Positions 36,300 through 44,784 are shown, numbered from the stretch's first letter. The stretch: DNA of 64,000 bases from UBA2029 sp037447125 (GCA_037447125.1 JBBIHG010000001.1:193766-257765); one strand, 5' to 3'. The notes: generated by a model not told the origin, from the letters alone. Program-made: numbers and translations.

Positions 36300-36328
36300 A
36301 GTATAAGAGACTTCGCTGGTTGAGTCAA
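36300..36328 (-). promoter_or_regulatory. Strong promoter of the SWIM-gene leader
   Basis: Minus-strand -35 TTGACT (36328-36323), spacer 17, -10 TATACT (36305-36300), each 5 of 6 to consensus. It starts just after the stop of the upstream operon. Confidence 0.8.
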
Positions 36329-36342
36329 TCGCACCCGACCGC

Positions 36343-37275
36343 CTATGCACGTCGCAGCAGAACTTGCTCTGAGGGCAGTGACGCCAGAGCTGAGAGGCTC
36401 GCGCAGCACAGCGTCTTCCCCTGGACAAAGGCGAGCACACCCTCATCGGCCACAGCCAGCGCCCCGATCTCCTCACCGGCGGCTGCTTCGACCCGGAACA
36501 ACTGGACTGAGTGCGACGCCGCGCGCAAGTCGTCGCCCGTGCCCTGGCGCATGGCTGTCAGGTGCGCGTCGTAGGCGCGGATCGCGCTATGTCCCCCGCC
36601 GTAGCGGATGACCCATTGGCCCGCCGGTGCCACCGCCGCCCCACAGAAACCTGCCGGGCAGTTCGCCTGGGCCAGCATTCGCCCCGCCGTGTCGAAGATG
36701 CGCGTGCCGTCTGTATCGCCGATGACGATCACCCCGGCTGCGTCCGGCAAGCAGATCGTCGGGCGACAACCATCGCGCGCCACACCAACTGCATAGCTGC
36801 CCACAGCTACATGCTGCTGGAACACATGCAGCACGCCGTCACCAGCCAGGGCTCCAACTGTGCCCATCTCCCGGTCCAGGTCCACGGCCAGCACATCGGC
36901 GGCATGATCGCGCAGGAGATCGATCCGCTCGCCGTCTATGACGAGGGTTACTGTGCCCTCGCCCGACTGAATGACGTGGAGCCGCCCGTCATACGCGCTC
37001 AGCACGGTCATTGCACCCAACCGCACGCGCGGCAGGATAGCGCCGTTGGGAGCCCGCAGCGCATCCAGCAAGGCGACGCTGAGGCTGTCCAGCGGATCGC
37101 GCGCGTCAGGACGGGGCAGGGACCCCCACCCATAGAACGCTCCCGTGTGCAGGGCGAAAAAGGCCAGCGCATCGTCGGCCACGTGCAACGCGATCAGCGG
37201 CGGATCGCCCGCAACCAGACAGATGTCGCGCACCGCACCCGTCTCAAGTTCCAGCAGCCAGCCCACGCGGCTCAT
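36343..37275 (-). CDS. Conserved hypothetical protein, possible beta-propeller
   Basis: 310 aa, no signal peptide or membrane helix. Short repeated strand patterns (DDALAFFALHTGAFYGW, YDGRLHVIQSGEGTVTLV, GVIVIGDTDGTRIFDTAGRMLAQ, DEGVLAFVQGKTLCCASL) suggest a propeller built from WD40-like or PQQ-like blades, but no blade signature is strict. It is the last gene of a coupled operon behind the LiaF-like and PspC genes (ATGA overlap), so it may sense or report on envelope stress. Function unknown. Confidence 0.65.
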   Translation of the reverse strand: MSRVGWLLELETGAVRDICLVAGDPPLIALHVADDALAFFALHTGAFYGWGSLPRPDARDPLDSLSVALLDALRAPNGAILPRVRLGAMTVLSAYDGRLHVIQSGEGTVTLVIDGERIDLLRDHAADVLAVDLDREMGTVGALAGDGVLHVFQQHVAVGSYAVGVARDGCRPTICLPDAAGVIVIGDTDGTRIFDTAGRMLAQANCPAGFCGAAVAPAGQWVIRYGGGHSAIRAYDAHLTAMRQGTGDDLRAASHSVQLFRVEAAAGEEIGALAVADEGVLAFVQGKTLCCASLSALASLPSEQVLLRRA

Positions 37276-38216
37276 CCTTCAGGGGCGTCCGTAATCGTGA
37301 GCTGCGCGCCGCCCTTCAGCCATACGTCGAGCACGTACTGAAAGGCCGTCACGTTCCTGCGCCGCAACTCGCCGTCTCTCAAGAGATCATAGCGGAAGCT
37401 GTCGTAGACATACTGTGGCTCCCCACTACCCGCGTCAAGCTTCACATCCAGGGCCATGCCTTCCGGCACGATCAGCTCAATATCGCCGTTCCGTGCGGTG
37501 ATGCGCCCCTGCATGACATCGAGCGTGGGCAGTTGCACGCTGACATCACCCTCCCCGACGGTCAGCGCAAGTTGGGCCACGCGAAGCTGCGTCAGGCCCA
37601 GTGTCAGGTCTCCGCTATCTCCGGCAACCTGTAGAACCTCCACCGCAGTCCCCGCCGGAACCAGCAGTTCCAGGGTTCCGCGCCCGTAGTCTTCCAGCCT
37701 GGGAATGGCGTTGCGCGCCTCTTCAGCGAGGGATAGCATTCCCGTGCCGCCGTCTACGGACCAGGTCATGGCCACGCGGCTCTCATGGCTGCCAGCGTAT
37801 GCCGCGCGCAGTTCTTGGCTACCTTCGGCAGCACCGACCGTGACCGCCGTCCGCGTCACGCGAGCCTCGACGCGCACTCGCTCAACGTCGGGGCTGAGCG
37901 CCTGCACCAGCAATTGAACGTTCTCACTCCGCACGACGTCGGCCTGCTTGCGATAGGCCAGCGCAATCACCGCTGCCAGCAAGACTGCGGTCAGCAGCAG
38001 CCCAACCCAGCCCATCTCAAGGGCCAGGCGCCGGACGCGCAGGCGCCGTCTGCCCCACAGCACGTCGAACCCGAAGAAGACGAACAAGGCGGGCCAGGCC
38101 CGGCTCATGAGATCACCAACCGCGCCAGGAAGTGCATCCGCTGTTACCAGCAGCCAGAGCACACCGAGCGCGATGATCAGCAGGGGCCACAGGACGCGGC
38201 GGCGCGCAGTCGTCAT
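37272..38216 (-). CDS. LiaF/toast-rack type membrane protein
   Basis: 314 aa. Two to four N-terminal helices (VLWPLLIIALGVLWLLV, WPALFVFFGFDVL, GLLLTAVLLAAVIALAY) form the LiaF-type membrane domain. The C-terminal half (about 110-314) is a repeated-beta adhesin-like domain of the toast-rack/DUF2154 kind, with GDLTLGLTQLRV, GEGDVSVQLPTLDVMQGRI and NGDIELIVPEG. LiaF and PspC-family proteins work in cell-envelope stress responses. It overlaps both neighbours as ATGA. Confidence 0.8.
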   Translation of the reverse strand: MTTARRRVLWPLLIIALGVLWLLVTADALPGAVGDLMSRAWPALFVFFGFDVLWGRRRLRVRRLALEMGWVGLLLTAVLLAAVIALAYRKQADVVRSENVQLLVQALSPDVERVRVEARVTRTAVTVGAAEGSQELRAAYAGSHESRVAMTWSVDGGTGMLSLAEEARNAIPRLEDYGRGTLELLVPAGTAVEVLQVAGDSGDLTLGLTQLRVAQLALTVGEGDVSVQLPTLDVMQGRITARNGDIELIVPEGMALDVKLDAGSGEPQYVYDSFRYDLLRDGELRRRNVTAFQYVLDVWLKGGAQLTITDAPEG

Positions 38217-38620
38217 GCTGCCCTCCAGAGTTGTTTCACCAGAAGCACCGTCCCCAGGAAGATGGCGGCCAGTGGAAGGAATACGTCCCCGCGATCGCTG
38301 GCGAGCACACCGAGGTTGCGAACCAGCACGAGCAGGCCCATGCCGATGATAATCGCGCCGATGAGCACGACAATCTCCGGACGGCTCACCCGCGTCTCCG
38401 CATCATGCGCATCAACGGGGATGTCGGCCAGTGACTGAGGCGGCAGAATGAGCCACAACGCCACATAAAGCAGCAGGCCGGTCCCGGCTGTGAACACGCT
38501 GAGAAGCACGAAAGCCGCCCGCACCCACCAGGGATTGACGCCCACATAGGCTCCCAGGCCACCACACACCCCGCCCAGCGTCCGATCGGTCAGACTGCGG
38601 GTCAGCCTTTGGGTTCTCAT
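38213..38620 (-). CDS. PspC domain envelope-stress protein
   Basis: 135 aa. The PspC motif is intact: RSLTDRTLGGVCGGLGAYVGVNPWWVRAAFVLL, key part LGGVCGGLGAYVGVNP, followed by a second helix LLLYVALWLILPP. Two more helices follow near the C-terminus (IVVLIGAIIIGMGLLVLV and VFLPLAAIFLGTVLLV). The ATG at 38620 gives the standard short N-terminus; a start at 38638 would add six residues. First gene of a three-gene operon. Confidence 0.9.
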   Translation of the reverse strand: MRTQRLTRSLTDRTLGGVCGGLGAYVGVNPWWVRAAFVLLSVFTAGTGLLLYVALWLILPPQSLADIPVDAHDAETRVSRPEIVVLIGAIIIGMGLLVLVRNLGVLASDRGDVFLPLAAIFLGTVLLVKQLWRAA

Positions 38621-38664
38621 CGCTCCCGTCCTCAGCATGTCGCGCCTCTGCCCTGCACACTGAC

Positions 38665-38692
38665 ACTATACCCTGTCCGCCACGTTTGGCAA
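38665..38692 (-). promoter_or_regulatory. Promoter of the pspC operon
   Basis: Minus-strand -35 TTGCCA (38692-38687), spacer 16, -10 TATAGT (38670-38665), 5 of 6 matches in each. Confidence 0.65.
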
Positions 38693-38700
38693 GTGACCCG

Positions 38701-38724
38701 TTTCCGGGTTTCCGGGTTTCCGGG
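38701..38724. repeat. Three tandem copies of TTTCCGGG
   Basis: A perfect 8-base unit repeated three times in the intergenic region between the divergent pspC operon and the GNAT gene, next to the pspC -35. Copy number may vary between strains. Confidence 0.7.
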
Positions 38725-38811
38725 CGGCCTGGATGCGGTTTCTGCGCTAGAATACCGGCGGCGGCGCTTGGCTGCCACGCATGTCTGGCTCGTTCGCTCA
38801 GGGAATTGCCC

Positions 38812-39675
38812 ATGCCCCAGGTCAGTTACTATCCGGTCAGCCAGGTGGATTTCGAGCAGTTCACCAATGCCTTCAATCGTGCCTACAGCGACTACTTCAC
38901 CCCCATCGTCATGACGCCCGGTTCGTTTCGCGCCCTCATCCGCCAGGACGATCTTGACCTGGGCGCATCGGTCGCCGCCCTGGCTGGCCATGAGATCATC
39001 GGCACGGGTCTGCTCGGCCTGCGTCAGGACTCGGCGTGGATCGGTGGGATGGGCGTCGTCCCCGAATGGCGGCGCCGCGGCATCGGCCAGCGCATGATGG
39101 AACACCTGTTGGAGCAAGCCCAGGCGCGGGGAGCGCACCAGGTGCTGCTCGAGGTCATCGAGGCCAACGAAGTGGCGGCGCACCTCTACCAGCGCCTTGG
39201 CTTCGTCCCGATCCGGCGGCTGCTCATTTTGGAACGCCCGCCGGGGAATGTCCCGCCTACGCCCACGGACTACGCGATCCGTACCTGGCCGGCCACCGAT
39301 CTGTTGCAGTATTTCAACTCCTTCCACGACATCACCAACTGCTGGCAGCGCGACGCCCCCTCGCTGCACCACCGGGCGCAGATCGTCCGCGGCTGGGCAG
39401 CCTTGCGCGACGAGGAGGTAGTCGGCTATGGGCTGGGCTGGAGCTACCACCATGAAATCCGCCTAGCCGACCTGGCGACGCGCCCCGGCGAAGAACGGGC
39501 TGCTGTCGCTGCGGCCATTCTGGCCCATCTCCACCGCCTGCAGCCCGAAGCCTTTGGACACAGCTACAACGTGGCCGAGGACGATCCGGCCCTGGCCGGC
39601 TACCAGCGCATCGGCTACGCGGTGTCTTTCGGTCAGCGTGAGATGCGGCTGGCGCTGGCCCCGTCTGCCTCTTAG
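38812..39675 (+). CDS. GNAT acetyltransferase with two GNAT-like domains
   Basis: 287 aa. The N-terminal domain has the full acetyl-CoA motif VVPEWRRRGIGQRMMEHLLEQAQARG and the C-terminal NEVAAHLYQRLGF. The second half (about 165-287) resembles a degraded GNAT domain (DDPALAGYQRIGYAVSF) without the R/Q-x-x-G-x-G/A loop. Double-GNAT proteins acetylate small molecules or protein N-termini; the substrate is unknown. The ATG at 38812 is the first suitable start of the domain. A likely -10 TAGAAT is at 38748-38753. Confidence 0.85.
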   Translation: MPQVSYYPVSQVDFEQFTNAFNRAYSDYFTPIVMTPGSFRALIRQDDLDLGASVAALAGHEIIGTGLLGLRQDSAWIGGMGVVPEWRRRGIGQRMMEHLLEQAQARGAHQVLLEVIEANEVAAHLYQRLGFVPIRRLLILERPPGNVPPTPTDYAIRTWPATDLLQYFNSFHDITNCWQRDAPSLHHRAQIVRGWAALRDEEVVGYGLGWSYHHEIRLADLATRPGEERAAVAAAILAHLHRLQPEAFGHSYNVAEDDPALAGYQRIGYAVSFGQREMRLALAPSAS

Positions 39676-39727
39676 GCGGGGTGTCCCGGTCTGTGGAGCA
39701 TTGCGCCAGCGAATCATCGCCCAAGCG

Positions 39728-39758
39728 TTGGTTTCATCCGTAGCGCTTGCGCTACAAT
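39728..39758 (+). promoter_or_regulatory. Promoter of the binding-protein gene, overlapped by a palindrome
   Basis: -35 TTGGTT (39728-39733), spacer 19, -10 TACAAT (39753-39758). The 14-base palindrome TAGCGCTTGCGCTA (39741-39754) runs into the -10 and could be an operator. Confidence 0.45.
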
Positions 39759-39802
39759 GGCGCCCGCCCCCGACCCACACTTTGAACACACGAGCGAGGA
39801 CC

Positions 39803-41512
39803 ATGCACGTATCTACCAACATTCGCCTGTCTCTGCAATCAATCGTCATAGCCCTGGCCCTGCTGGGCCTTTGGCCAATCCCGCTGGCCGATGCAGCTTC
39901 GCCTGCACCTCAAGCCGACGCGGTCACCCTACGCCTGGCGATGCCCCAGCCAGCGACGCTCGATCCGTCGTTACAGTCTCGCTTCAATCCCCACAGCCGC
40001 GATCTGGTGGAAAACCTGTTCATCGGTCTCACCCGCTTCGATCCCGTCACCGGGCAGATTGAGCCGATGCTGGCCAGAAGCTGGGATATCAGCGCCGACG
40101 GGCTGACCTGGACCTTCGACCTGCGGGAAGACATCCACTGGGTGCGCTACGACTTCCAGACCATGGCTGTTGAAGCGGTCCGCCCGGTCACGGCGGGAGA
40201 TGTCGTCTATGCCATTCAGCGCGGCTGTGACCCGAAACGCCCCGGGCCCGTGACGACGAATCTGATGGTTGTCCGTGGCTGTCTGACCGTTGCCCATGCG
40301 TTTCCAGAAGTGGTAGACGATCTGTTCATCGCGCGCGAGATCGGTGTGCGGGCAACCGGGCCGCACACCCTGGAGATGCAGCTCCTCTTCCCGACCGGCT
40401 ACCTGCCGAGCCTGCTCAGCACGCCGGAGTTCTTCCCCCTCCCCCGCGAGGTAGTCACGGCTGGCACCGATTGGACGCGGGCTCCGGCGCTCCTGACGAG
40501 TGGCCCCTATGCTCTTCAGACCTGGTCAGCCGCCGGCATGACGCTGACCCGGAACCCGCACTGGCCCGATCCGATTGCAGGCACGATAGATGAGGTCGCG
40601 GTCACCTTCACGGGCGAGACCGTGTCCGCCCTAAGCCTGTTCGCGAACGATCGCGCCGACTTCGCTCGCCTGGAGATCGGGCAGATCGCCGAAGCCAGCG
40701 ACCGCTTGCCCGACCGCCTGCATGTTGAGCAGGGGTCCACGCTCATCCTGCTGGGCTTCTCCTATGAACGTTCTCTCGTCAATCAGGTGGAGGTGCGGCG
40801 CGCGCTGTCCGCCGCTCTGGATCGGCGCGCTCTGGCTGACAGTATCCTGGGCGGCCTGTACCGGCCTGCCGTGCAGTTCACCCCGCCGGGAATCGTCGCG
40901 GCCCCATCTGTGAGCACCTTTCCCGACTCCGACCTGAGGCTGGCCCAGGGCAGCATCGAGGCCGCGGGATACCCCGGCTGCGTTGGCATGTCGGAGCCAG
41001 TGCGACTTCGCGTGCCCAACGATGATCCCATCTGGCTGGAAATTGGCCAGGCAATTGTCGGGCAGTGGAGCGCCGCCCTGGGCTGCGCGCCATCGCTGTT
41101 TTCTGTCGAAGGACTGTCGCGCACGCTGCTGATCGAGCTGGCTCATTCGACTTACGACGCCGAGAAGATCACCCGTCCACACACATGGATGGCTACCTGG
41201 AGCGCCGATTATCCGGATGCCCACGCCTGGCTCAACGACGCGCTGCACTGCCGCTATGGCTATTTCCGCACCGGGCGCGAGTGCGACGCAGCGGACGCGA
41301 CGCTCGATCGAGCGAGCGGCGACCCCGACGACGCCGCGCGGGTGGAAGCTTATGGCGAAGTAGAGCGACTCCTCTTTGGCCCAGAGGGATCGCACCCGGT
41401 CTTGCCGTTGTTCTTCCTGCCCAACGCCTGGCTCCAGAATCCGAACCTTTCGGGGGTCAGCCGGGTGGGTGCGGCCCGCTTCGATATGTGGTCATTGGGC
41501 ACAGCCAGCTAG
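39803..41512 (+). CDS. ABC transporter substrate-binding protein, family 5 (OppA/DppA-like)
   Basis: 569 aa. A signal peptide (residues 1-32, hydrophobic core IVIALALLGLWPIPLA, cleavage near ADAAS) targets it outside the membrane. The mature part is a peptide/nickel-type SBP: LRLAMPQPATLDPSLQ, LVENLFIGLTRFDPVTGQIEPMLARSW (key LVENLFIGLTRFDP), GLTWTFDLREDIHW. It binds oligopeptides or similar ligands. No permease or ATPase gene is adjacent, so it is an orphan in this window. The ATG was chosen to start the signal peptide. Confidence 0.9.
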   Translation: MHVSTNIRLSLQSIVIALALLGLWPIPLADAASPAPQADAVTLRLAMPQPATLDPSLQSRFNPHSRDLVENLFIGLTRFDPVTGQIEPMLARSWDISADGLTWTFDLREDIHWVRYDFQTMAVEAVRPVTAGDVVYAIQRGCDPKRPGPVTTNLMVVRGCLTVAHAFPEVVDDLFIAREIGVRATGPHTLEMQLLFPTGYLPSLLSTPEFFPLPREVVTAGTDWTRAPALLTSGPYALQTWSAAGMTLTRNPHWPDPIAGTIDEVAVTFTGETVSALSLFANDRADFARLEIGQIAEASDRLPDRLHVEQGSTLILLGFSYERSLVNQVEVRRALSAALDRRALADSILGGLYRPAVQFTPPGIVAAPSVSTFPDSDLRLAQGSIEAAGYPGCVGMSEPVRLRVPNDDPIWLEIGQAIVGQWSAALGCAPSLFSVEGLSRTLLIELAHSTYDAEKITRPHTWMATWSADYPDAHAWLNDALHCRYGYFRTGRECDAADATLDRASGDPDDAARVEAYGEVERLLFGPEGSHPVLPLFFLPNAWLQNPNLSGVSRVGAARFDMWSLGTAS

Positions 41513-41520
41513 ACAGCACA

Positions 41521-41543
41521 AGGGAGAGCTTCCGGCCCTCCCT
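41521..41543 (+). terminator. Terminator after the binding-protein gene
   Basis: AGGGAG and CTCCCT arms, 11-base loop, then CTCACCTTCTTTCC. It sits between convergent genes and may serve both. Confidence 0.5.
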
Positions 41544-41584
41544 CTCACCTTCTTTCCTGCTTCATGCGGCATGTGCTCGCGCGG

Positions 41585-42472
41585 TTAGTTGGCGCGTTCC
41601 TGGAAGTTGACCCAGTAGGATGAAGTCGCCTGCCGGCCATCCTGCGCCGTGCAGGGCACGGCCTCGACAGTCGGCGCCGACGACACGAGTCCCGGCACAG
41701 TGACGGTATACGCGCGCCCCGGTTGCATAGAGAAGTCGGCGTAGCCCGCTCCGCGCTCCGCCTTGAGACCTGTGAAGAATGAGTCGCGCTCGCTGCCAGA
41801 CCAGCTCACCGTCACCGGCACGCCTGAGACACCCTCGCCGCGCCGGTCGGAGACGCGCACCTCGATCACACCGCTCAGGTCGGGGTCGCAGAACGACTGC
41901 AACCGCGCCACCACGTAGGATCCGGAAGCGGGTGCAGGGGTCGGGCGGGCTTCCCCGGCGGTGACCGGCGTGGGCACAGGAATAGTGGGCGTCTTTGATG
42001 GCGGCGGGACAAAGGTGGACGTTGGCGGCACGGTCGGCTGAGGGATAGCCAGCACCACAGGCGCCGGCGTAGGATACAGGCCGTCAGCGCACCCACTGGC
42101 ACCCTGAGGCGCATACAACTGCTCCAGCGCGCGAATCACGCGCAGATCGCTGTTGGTGACCGTCTGGCCCGTCTTCACCCGGTCGCAGGCCACCTCGGCC
42201 ACCATATCCCACACGTTGCGATCGGGGCTGGCAGCGCGCAGCCGGTCAACGGCCAGCAGCAAGTCGCCGTTGGCGGCGTAGCTGAGCGCAGCAGCGACCA
42301 CGTAGTCTGCGCGCGCCTCATCGCTCAGTTGCCACGGCGCGGTGTTGCGCTCGACCACCGGGTCAATCTCCCAGGTGTAGACCAGACCCGCTGCCAGCCC
42401 CAGGCCGATTCCAACGATCAGGGCAAGCCACAAAACCTCTCTGCCGGTGTGAACGTGTTTGCTCGTTGCCAT
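41585..42472 (-). CDS. Membrane-anchored extracytoplasmic protein of unknown function
   Basis: 295 aa. One helix at about 14-32 (LWLALIVGIGLGLAAGLVY) anchors it. Residues 35-140 are helical with a repeat-like layout (DEARADYVVAAALSYAANGDLLLAVDRLRAA), then a Pro/Thr linker (about 145-195). The C-terminal domain reads SGVIEVRVSDRRGEGVSGVPVTVSW, an Ig-like fold with two Cys. Upstream neighbour of the same operon: the small membrane protein 9 bases away. No enzyme motif seen. Confidence 0.7.
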   Translation of the reverse strand: MATSKHVHTGREVLWLALIVGIGLGLAAGLVYTWEIDPVVERNTAPWQLSDEARADYVVAAALSYAANGDLLLAVDRLRAASPDRNVWDMVAEVACDRVKTGQTVTNSDLRVIRALEQLYAPQGASGCADGLYPTPAPVVLAIPQPTVPPTSTFVPPPSKTPTIPVPTPVTAGEARPTPAPASGSYVVARLQSFCDPDLSGVIEVRVSDRRGEGVSGVPVTVSWSGSERDSFFTGLKAERGAGYADFSMQPGRAYTVTVPGLVSSAPTVEAVPCTAQDGRQATSSYWVNFQERAN

Positions 42473-42481
42473 GCGTGGTCC

Positions 42482-42886
42482 TCAAGGAGCAAGCGGCACG
42501 GACGGTGTGGGCGATGGCGTGGGCCGGTACAGGCGCATGATCGCCGGCAGATTGTCCGGCCCAATGATCGCCTCCACCAGAGCCACCATGATCGGAATGG
42601 CGCGGATGTTGCTGTGGCTGATATACCGTTCGGTCAGGTCAATCACGTAGGCGATCACATTTTCCTTGCCGAGCGGCCGCAGCCGTTCGAGGGCAGCATT
42701 GACGTCGGGGTCATACCGGTAGCCCTCGGCAACCATCAGCGTGTACTCCTCCTGGAAGCGGGGAGCCAGCGCCGACAGAGCGCTGTTCCTGTACTCGACG
42801 GGGAACGGCCCCCACCCCAGGAATACTCCCGTACTCAGCCCCAACAGAATTCCTGCCAATAGCGATCCCACCGTTCGTCGGCCCAT
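42482..42886 (-). CDS. Small membrane-anchored protein of unknown function
   Basis: 134 aa. An N-terminal helix (VGSLLAGILLGLSTGVFLGW, about 6-25) is followed by a helical soluble domain (about 30-115) and a Pro/Thr/Ser-rich tail. Its layout, NPE-like helix plus DPDVNAALERLRPLGKENVIAYVIDL, resembles the first half of the downstream gene, so the two may act together. No family recognised. Confidence 0.65.
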   Translation of the reverse strand: MGRRTVGSLLAGILLGLSTGVFLGWGPFPVEYRNSALSALAPRFQEEYTLMVAEGYRYDPDVNAALERLRPLGKENVIAYVIDLTERYISHSNIRAIPIMVALVEAIIGPDNLPAIMRLYRPTPSPTPSVPLAP

Positions 42887-42928
42887 GGGCGATCATCACC
42901 TGTGCGCTAGCCTGCTAATGTCTCCCCT

Positions 42929-42958
42929 GTTATAATCCGCACCCGCCAGTTTGCACAA
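42929..42958 (-). promoter_or_regulatory. Promoter of the two-gene membrane protein operon
   Basis: Minus-strand -35 TTGTGC (42958-42953), spacer 18, -10 TATAAC (42934-42929). Leader of about 35-40 bases. Confidence 0.5.
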
Positions 42959-43036
42959 GAAGGTGCAAGAAGGTCGTTGGCTGAAACCGGCCAAATGAGA
43001 CGAGCCGGGACATTCACTGTGCCCGGCCCGCAATCC

Positions 43037-43123
<87 letters not shown>

Positions 43124-43135
43124 TGACCGGATGCA

Positions 43136-43164
43136 AGTATATGTTGTTTGCAGCCCGCCGTCAA
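43136..43164 (-). promoter_or_regulatory. Promoter of tRNA-Leu
   Basis: Minus-strand -35 TTGACG (43164-43159), exact 17-base spacer, -10 TATACT (43141-43136), about 12 bases before the mature tRNA end. Near-consensus, as is usual for tRNA genes. Confidence 0.85.
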
Positions 43165-43206
43165 TCCCGGCGCAGCCAACGCCAACCAGGCCGTCAGGGA
43201 TGAGTC

Positions 43207-43815
43207 ATGCAGGAAAGCCATCTGATCCAGGCCGCCAGGCGCGGCGATGTCGGCGCTTTCAACGAATTGGTGCTCTGCTACCAGGACGCGGTCTTCACCG
43301 TTGCCTACCGCATCCTCGGCCAGCAAGACGCAGCCGCCGATGCTGCCCAGGAAGCCTTCATCGCCGCTTTCCAGAAGCTGCACCAGTTTCGCGGAGAGCA
43401 CTTCAAGCCCTGGCTGATGCGCATCGTCACCAACGCCTGCTACGACGAACTACGCCGGCAGCGTCGTCGCCCCGTCACGTCGCTTGACGACCTGCACGAG
43501 ACCCAGTCCGCTGGTGGCCTGGCGCTGCACAGCCATCTGGAGAACCCGGAACTATATGCCCAGCAGACTGAGCTTCATGCTGCTATCCAGCGCTGCCTCG
43601 ACGCGCTGCCTCATGATCAGCGCGTGGTTGCCGTGCTCTCCGATGTCGAGGAATATGCCTATCAGGACATCGCGGCGATCACCGGCTGGCCGGTTGGCAC
43701 CGTCAAATCACGGCTGAGCCGGGCACGAGGCCGGCTGCGCGATTGCCTGCGGGCGGTCAGGGAACTTTTGCCGGCAGAGTACCGTCTTATGGATGACGGC
43801 TCACCTTCTGGGTGA
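43207..43815 (+). CDS. RNA polymerase ECF-type sigma-70 factor
   Basis: 202 aa. Region 2 (about 20-85) includes DAVFTVAYRILGQQDAAADAAQEAF and the RNA-polymerase and -10 contact area FRGEHFKPWLMRIVTNACYDELRRQRRR (key WLMRIVTNACYDELRR). Region 4 (about 135-195) includes YQDIAAITGWPVGTVKSRLSRARGRL, the -35 reading helix. There is no region 3 or 1.1, as for ECF sigmas. The next gene is its probable anti-sigma factor, so it is likely controlled by an envelope signal. Confidence 0.95.
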   Translation: MQESHLIQAARRGDVGAFNELVLCYQDAVFTVAYRILGQQDAAADAAQEAFIAAFQKLHQFRGEHFKPWLMRIVTNACYDELRRQRRRPVTSLDDLHETQSAGGLALHSHLENPELYAQQTELHAAIQRCLDALPHDQRVVAVLSDVEEYAYQDIAAITGWPVGTVKSRLSRARGRLRDCLRAVRELLPAEYRLMDDGSPSG

Positions 43816-43848
43816 GGCGAAAGCGTTGTAGAGACCGAGTGAATTCGC

Positions 43849-44784
43849 ATGTCAGGACTGCATCTCCCGCTCTCTGAGCACGATCTTGATCTGCTCTCTG
43901 CCTACCTGGACGGAGCGCTGACCGATCCAGAGGAGCAGGCACTGGAGCAGCGTCTTGCCCGCGAGGAGAGCCTGTACGCAGCCCTTGACGATCTGCGCGT
44001 CACAAGGCAGCTTCTGCGCAGTCTGCCATCGCTCAAGGCGCCGCGCAGTTTCGCCCTCGACCCCTCTACATATGGACGGCGGGCCACCCGGTGGGCGCGC
44101 GTCCCGGCATTCCAGAATGCCTTCCAACTGGCGGGAGCGCTCGGCGCCGCCGCTTCTGTGCTGCTCGTTGCCGCCGGCCTGCTGCTTGGGGCGACGGGCG
44201 ACGCCCGGACACCGGCGCCCCTCAACGACACAAGTCCTGCGCTGGAGATCGCCGCGCAGCCCACGGAGGCCGAGCCACTTCTCACCGCTACCCCTACTGC
44301 GGGCGCCGACGCCCTGCGCGAGGGCGCGGCACCAGCGCTGGTAACGGTCCCGCCAGGAACCCCCACCCCGCCGGCCTCTCCGCCACCTGAGATCGCGTTG
44401 GAGGCGGCGGCTGAGTTCGCCGCGCCAGCGGGTGAGAGTCCCGCCATGCTTGGCGCGGAAGCCCCGCCTGGCATCATGGCCGCTCCTCCGGGCGACATAG
44501 ATGTGGAGACATTCGAAGAGAATGCGCTCCGCGATGCGGCACAAACGTCTCTTGCCTCGCCCGCGCCGGAGAAGCTGGAAGCGCAGCCAAGCCCAACCGC
44601 GGCGCCAACGCAAACTCTCCCAGCCGTAGATGAGGCGCTGCGCGCCGACAGCGCCGAGGCGGAATTCGCAATCCCGCCTTCTGAGGACCGCACAGGGCGC
44701 GCCCTTGTCGTCATCGGCCTGGGAGCGCTGGCCGGCTCGGCTGTACTTTTCCTCGCTGGCAGGCGCAGGGCACGCCGCGCATGA
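43849..44784 (+). CDS. Probable membrane anti-sigma factor without zinc ligands
   Basis: 311 aa. The N-terminus DLDLLSAYLDGALTDPEEQALEQRL matches the start of many anti-sigma domains, but the usual HxxxCxxC zinc ligands are missing (no Cys in the domain). A helix at about 93-113 (LAGALGAAASVLLVAAGLLLG) crosses the membrane, followed by a long Pro/Ala/Thr-rich outside segment (about 115-280), and a second helix at the C-terminus before a basic tail. The position directly behind the ECF sigma gene supports the role. Mechanism is inferred. Confidence 0.75.
   Translation: MSGLHLPLSEHDLDLLSAYLDGALTDPEEQALEQRLAREESLYAALDDLRVTRQLLRSLPSLKAPRSFALDPSTYGRRATRWARVPAFQNAFQLAGALGAAASVLLVAAGLLLGATGDARTPAPLNDTSPALEIAAQPTEAEPLLTATPTAGADALREGAAPALVTVPPGTPTPPASPPPEIALEAAAEFAAPAGESPAMLGAEAPPGIMAAPPGDIDVETFEENALRDAAQTSLASPAPEKLEAQPSPTAAPTQTLPAVDEALRADSAEAEFAIPPSEDRTGRALVVIGLGALAGSAVLFLAGRRRARRA

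Noticed and set aside
36117..36300. c-di-GMP-I (GEMM) riboswitch, because of GGGACGCAAGG in the leader
   Set aside because: The second stem and its tetraloop-receptor part are missing; only one short motif matches.
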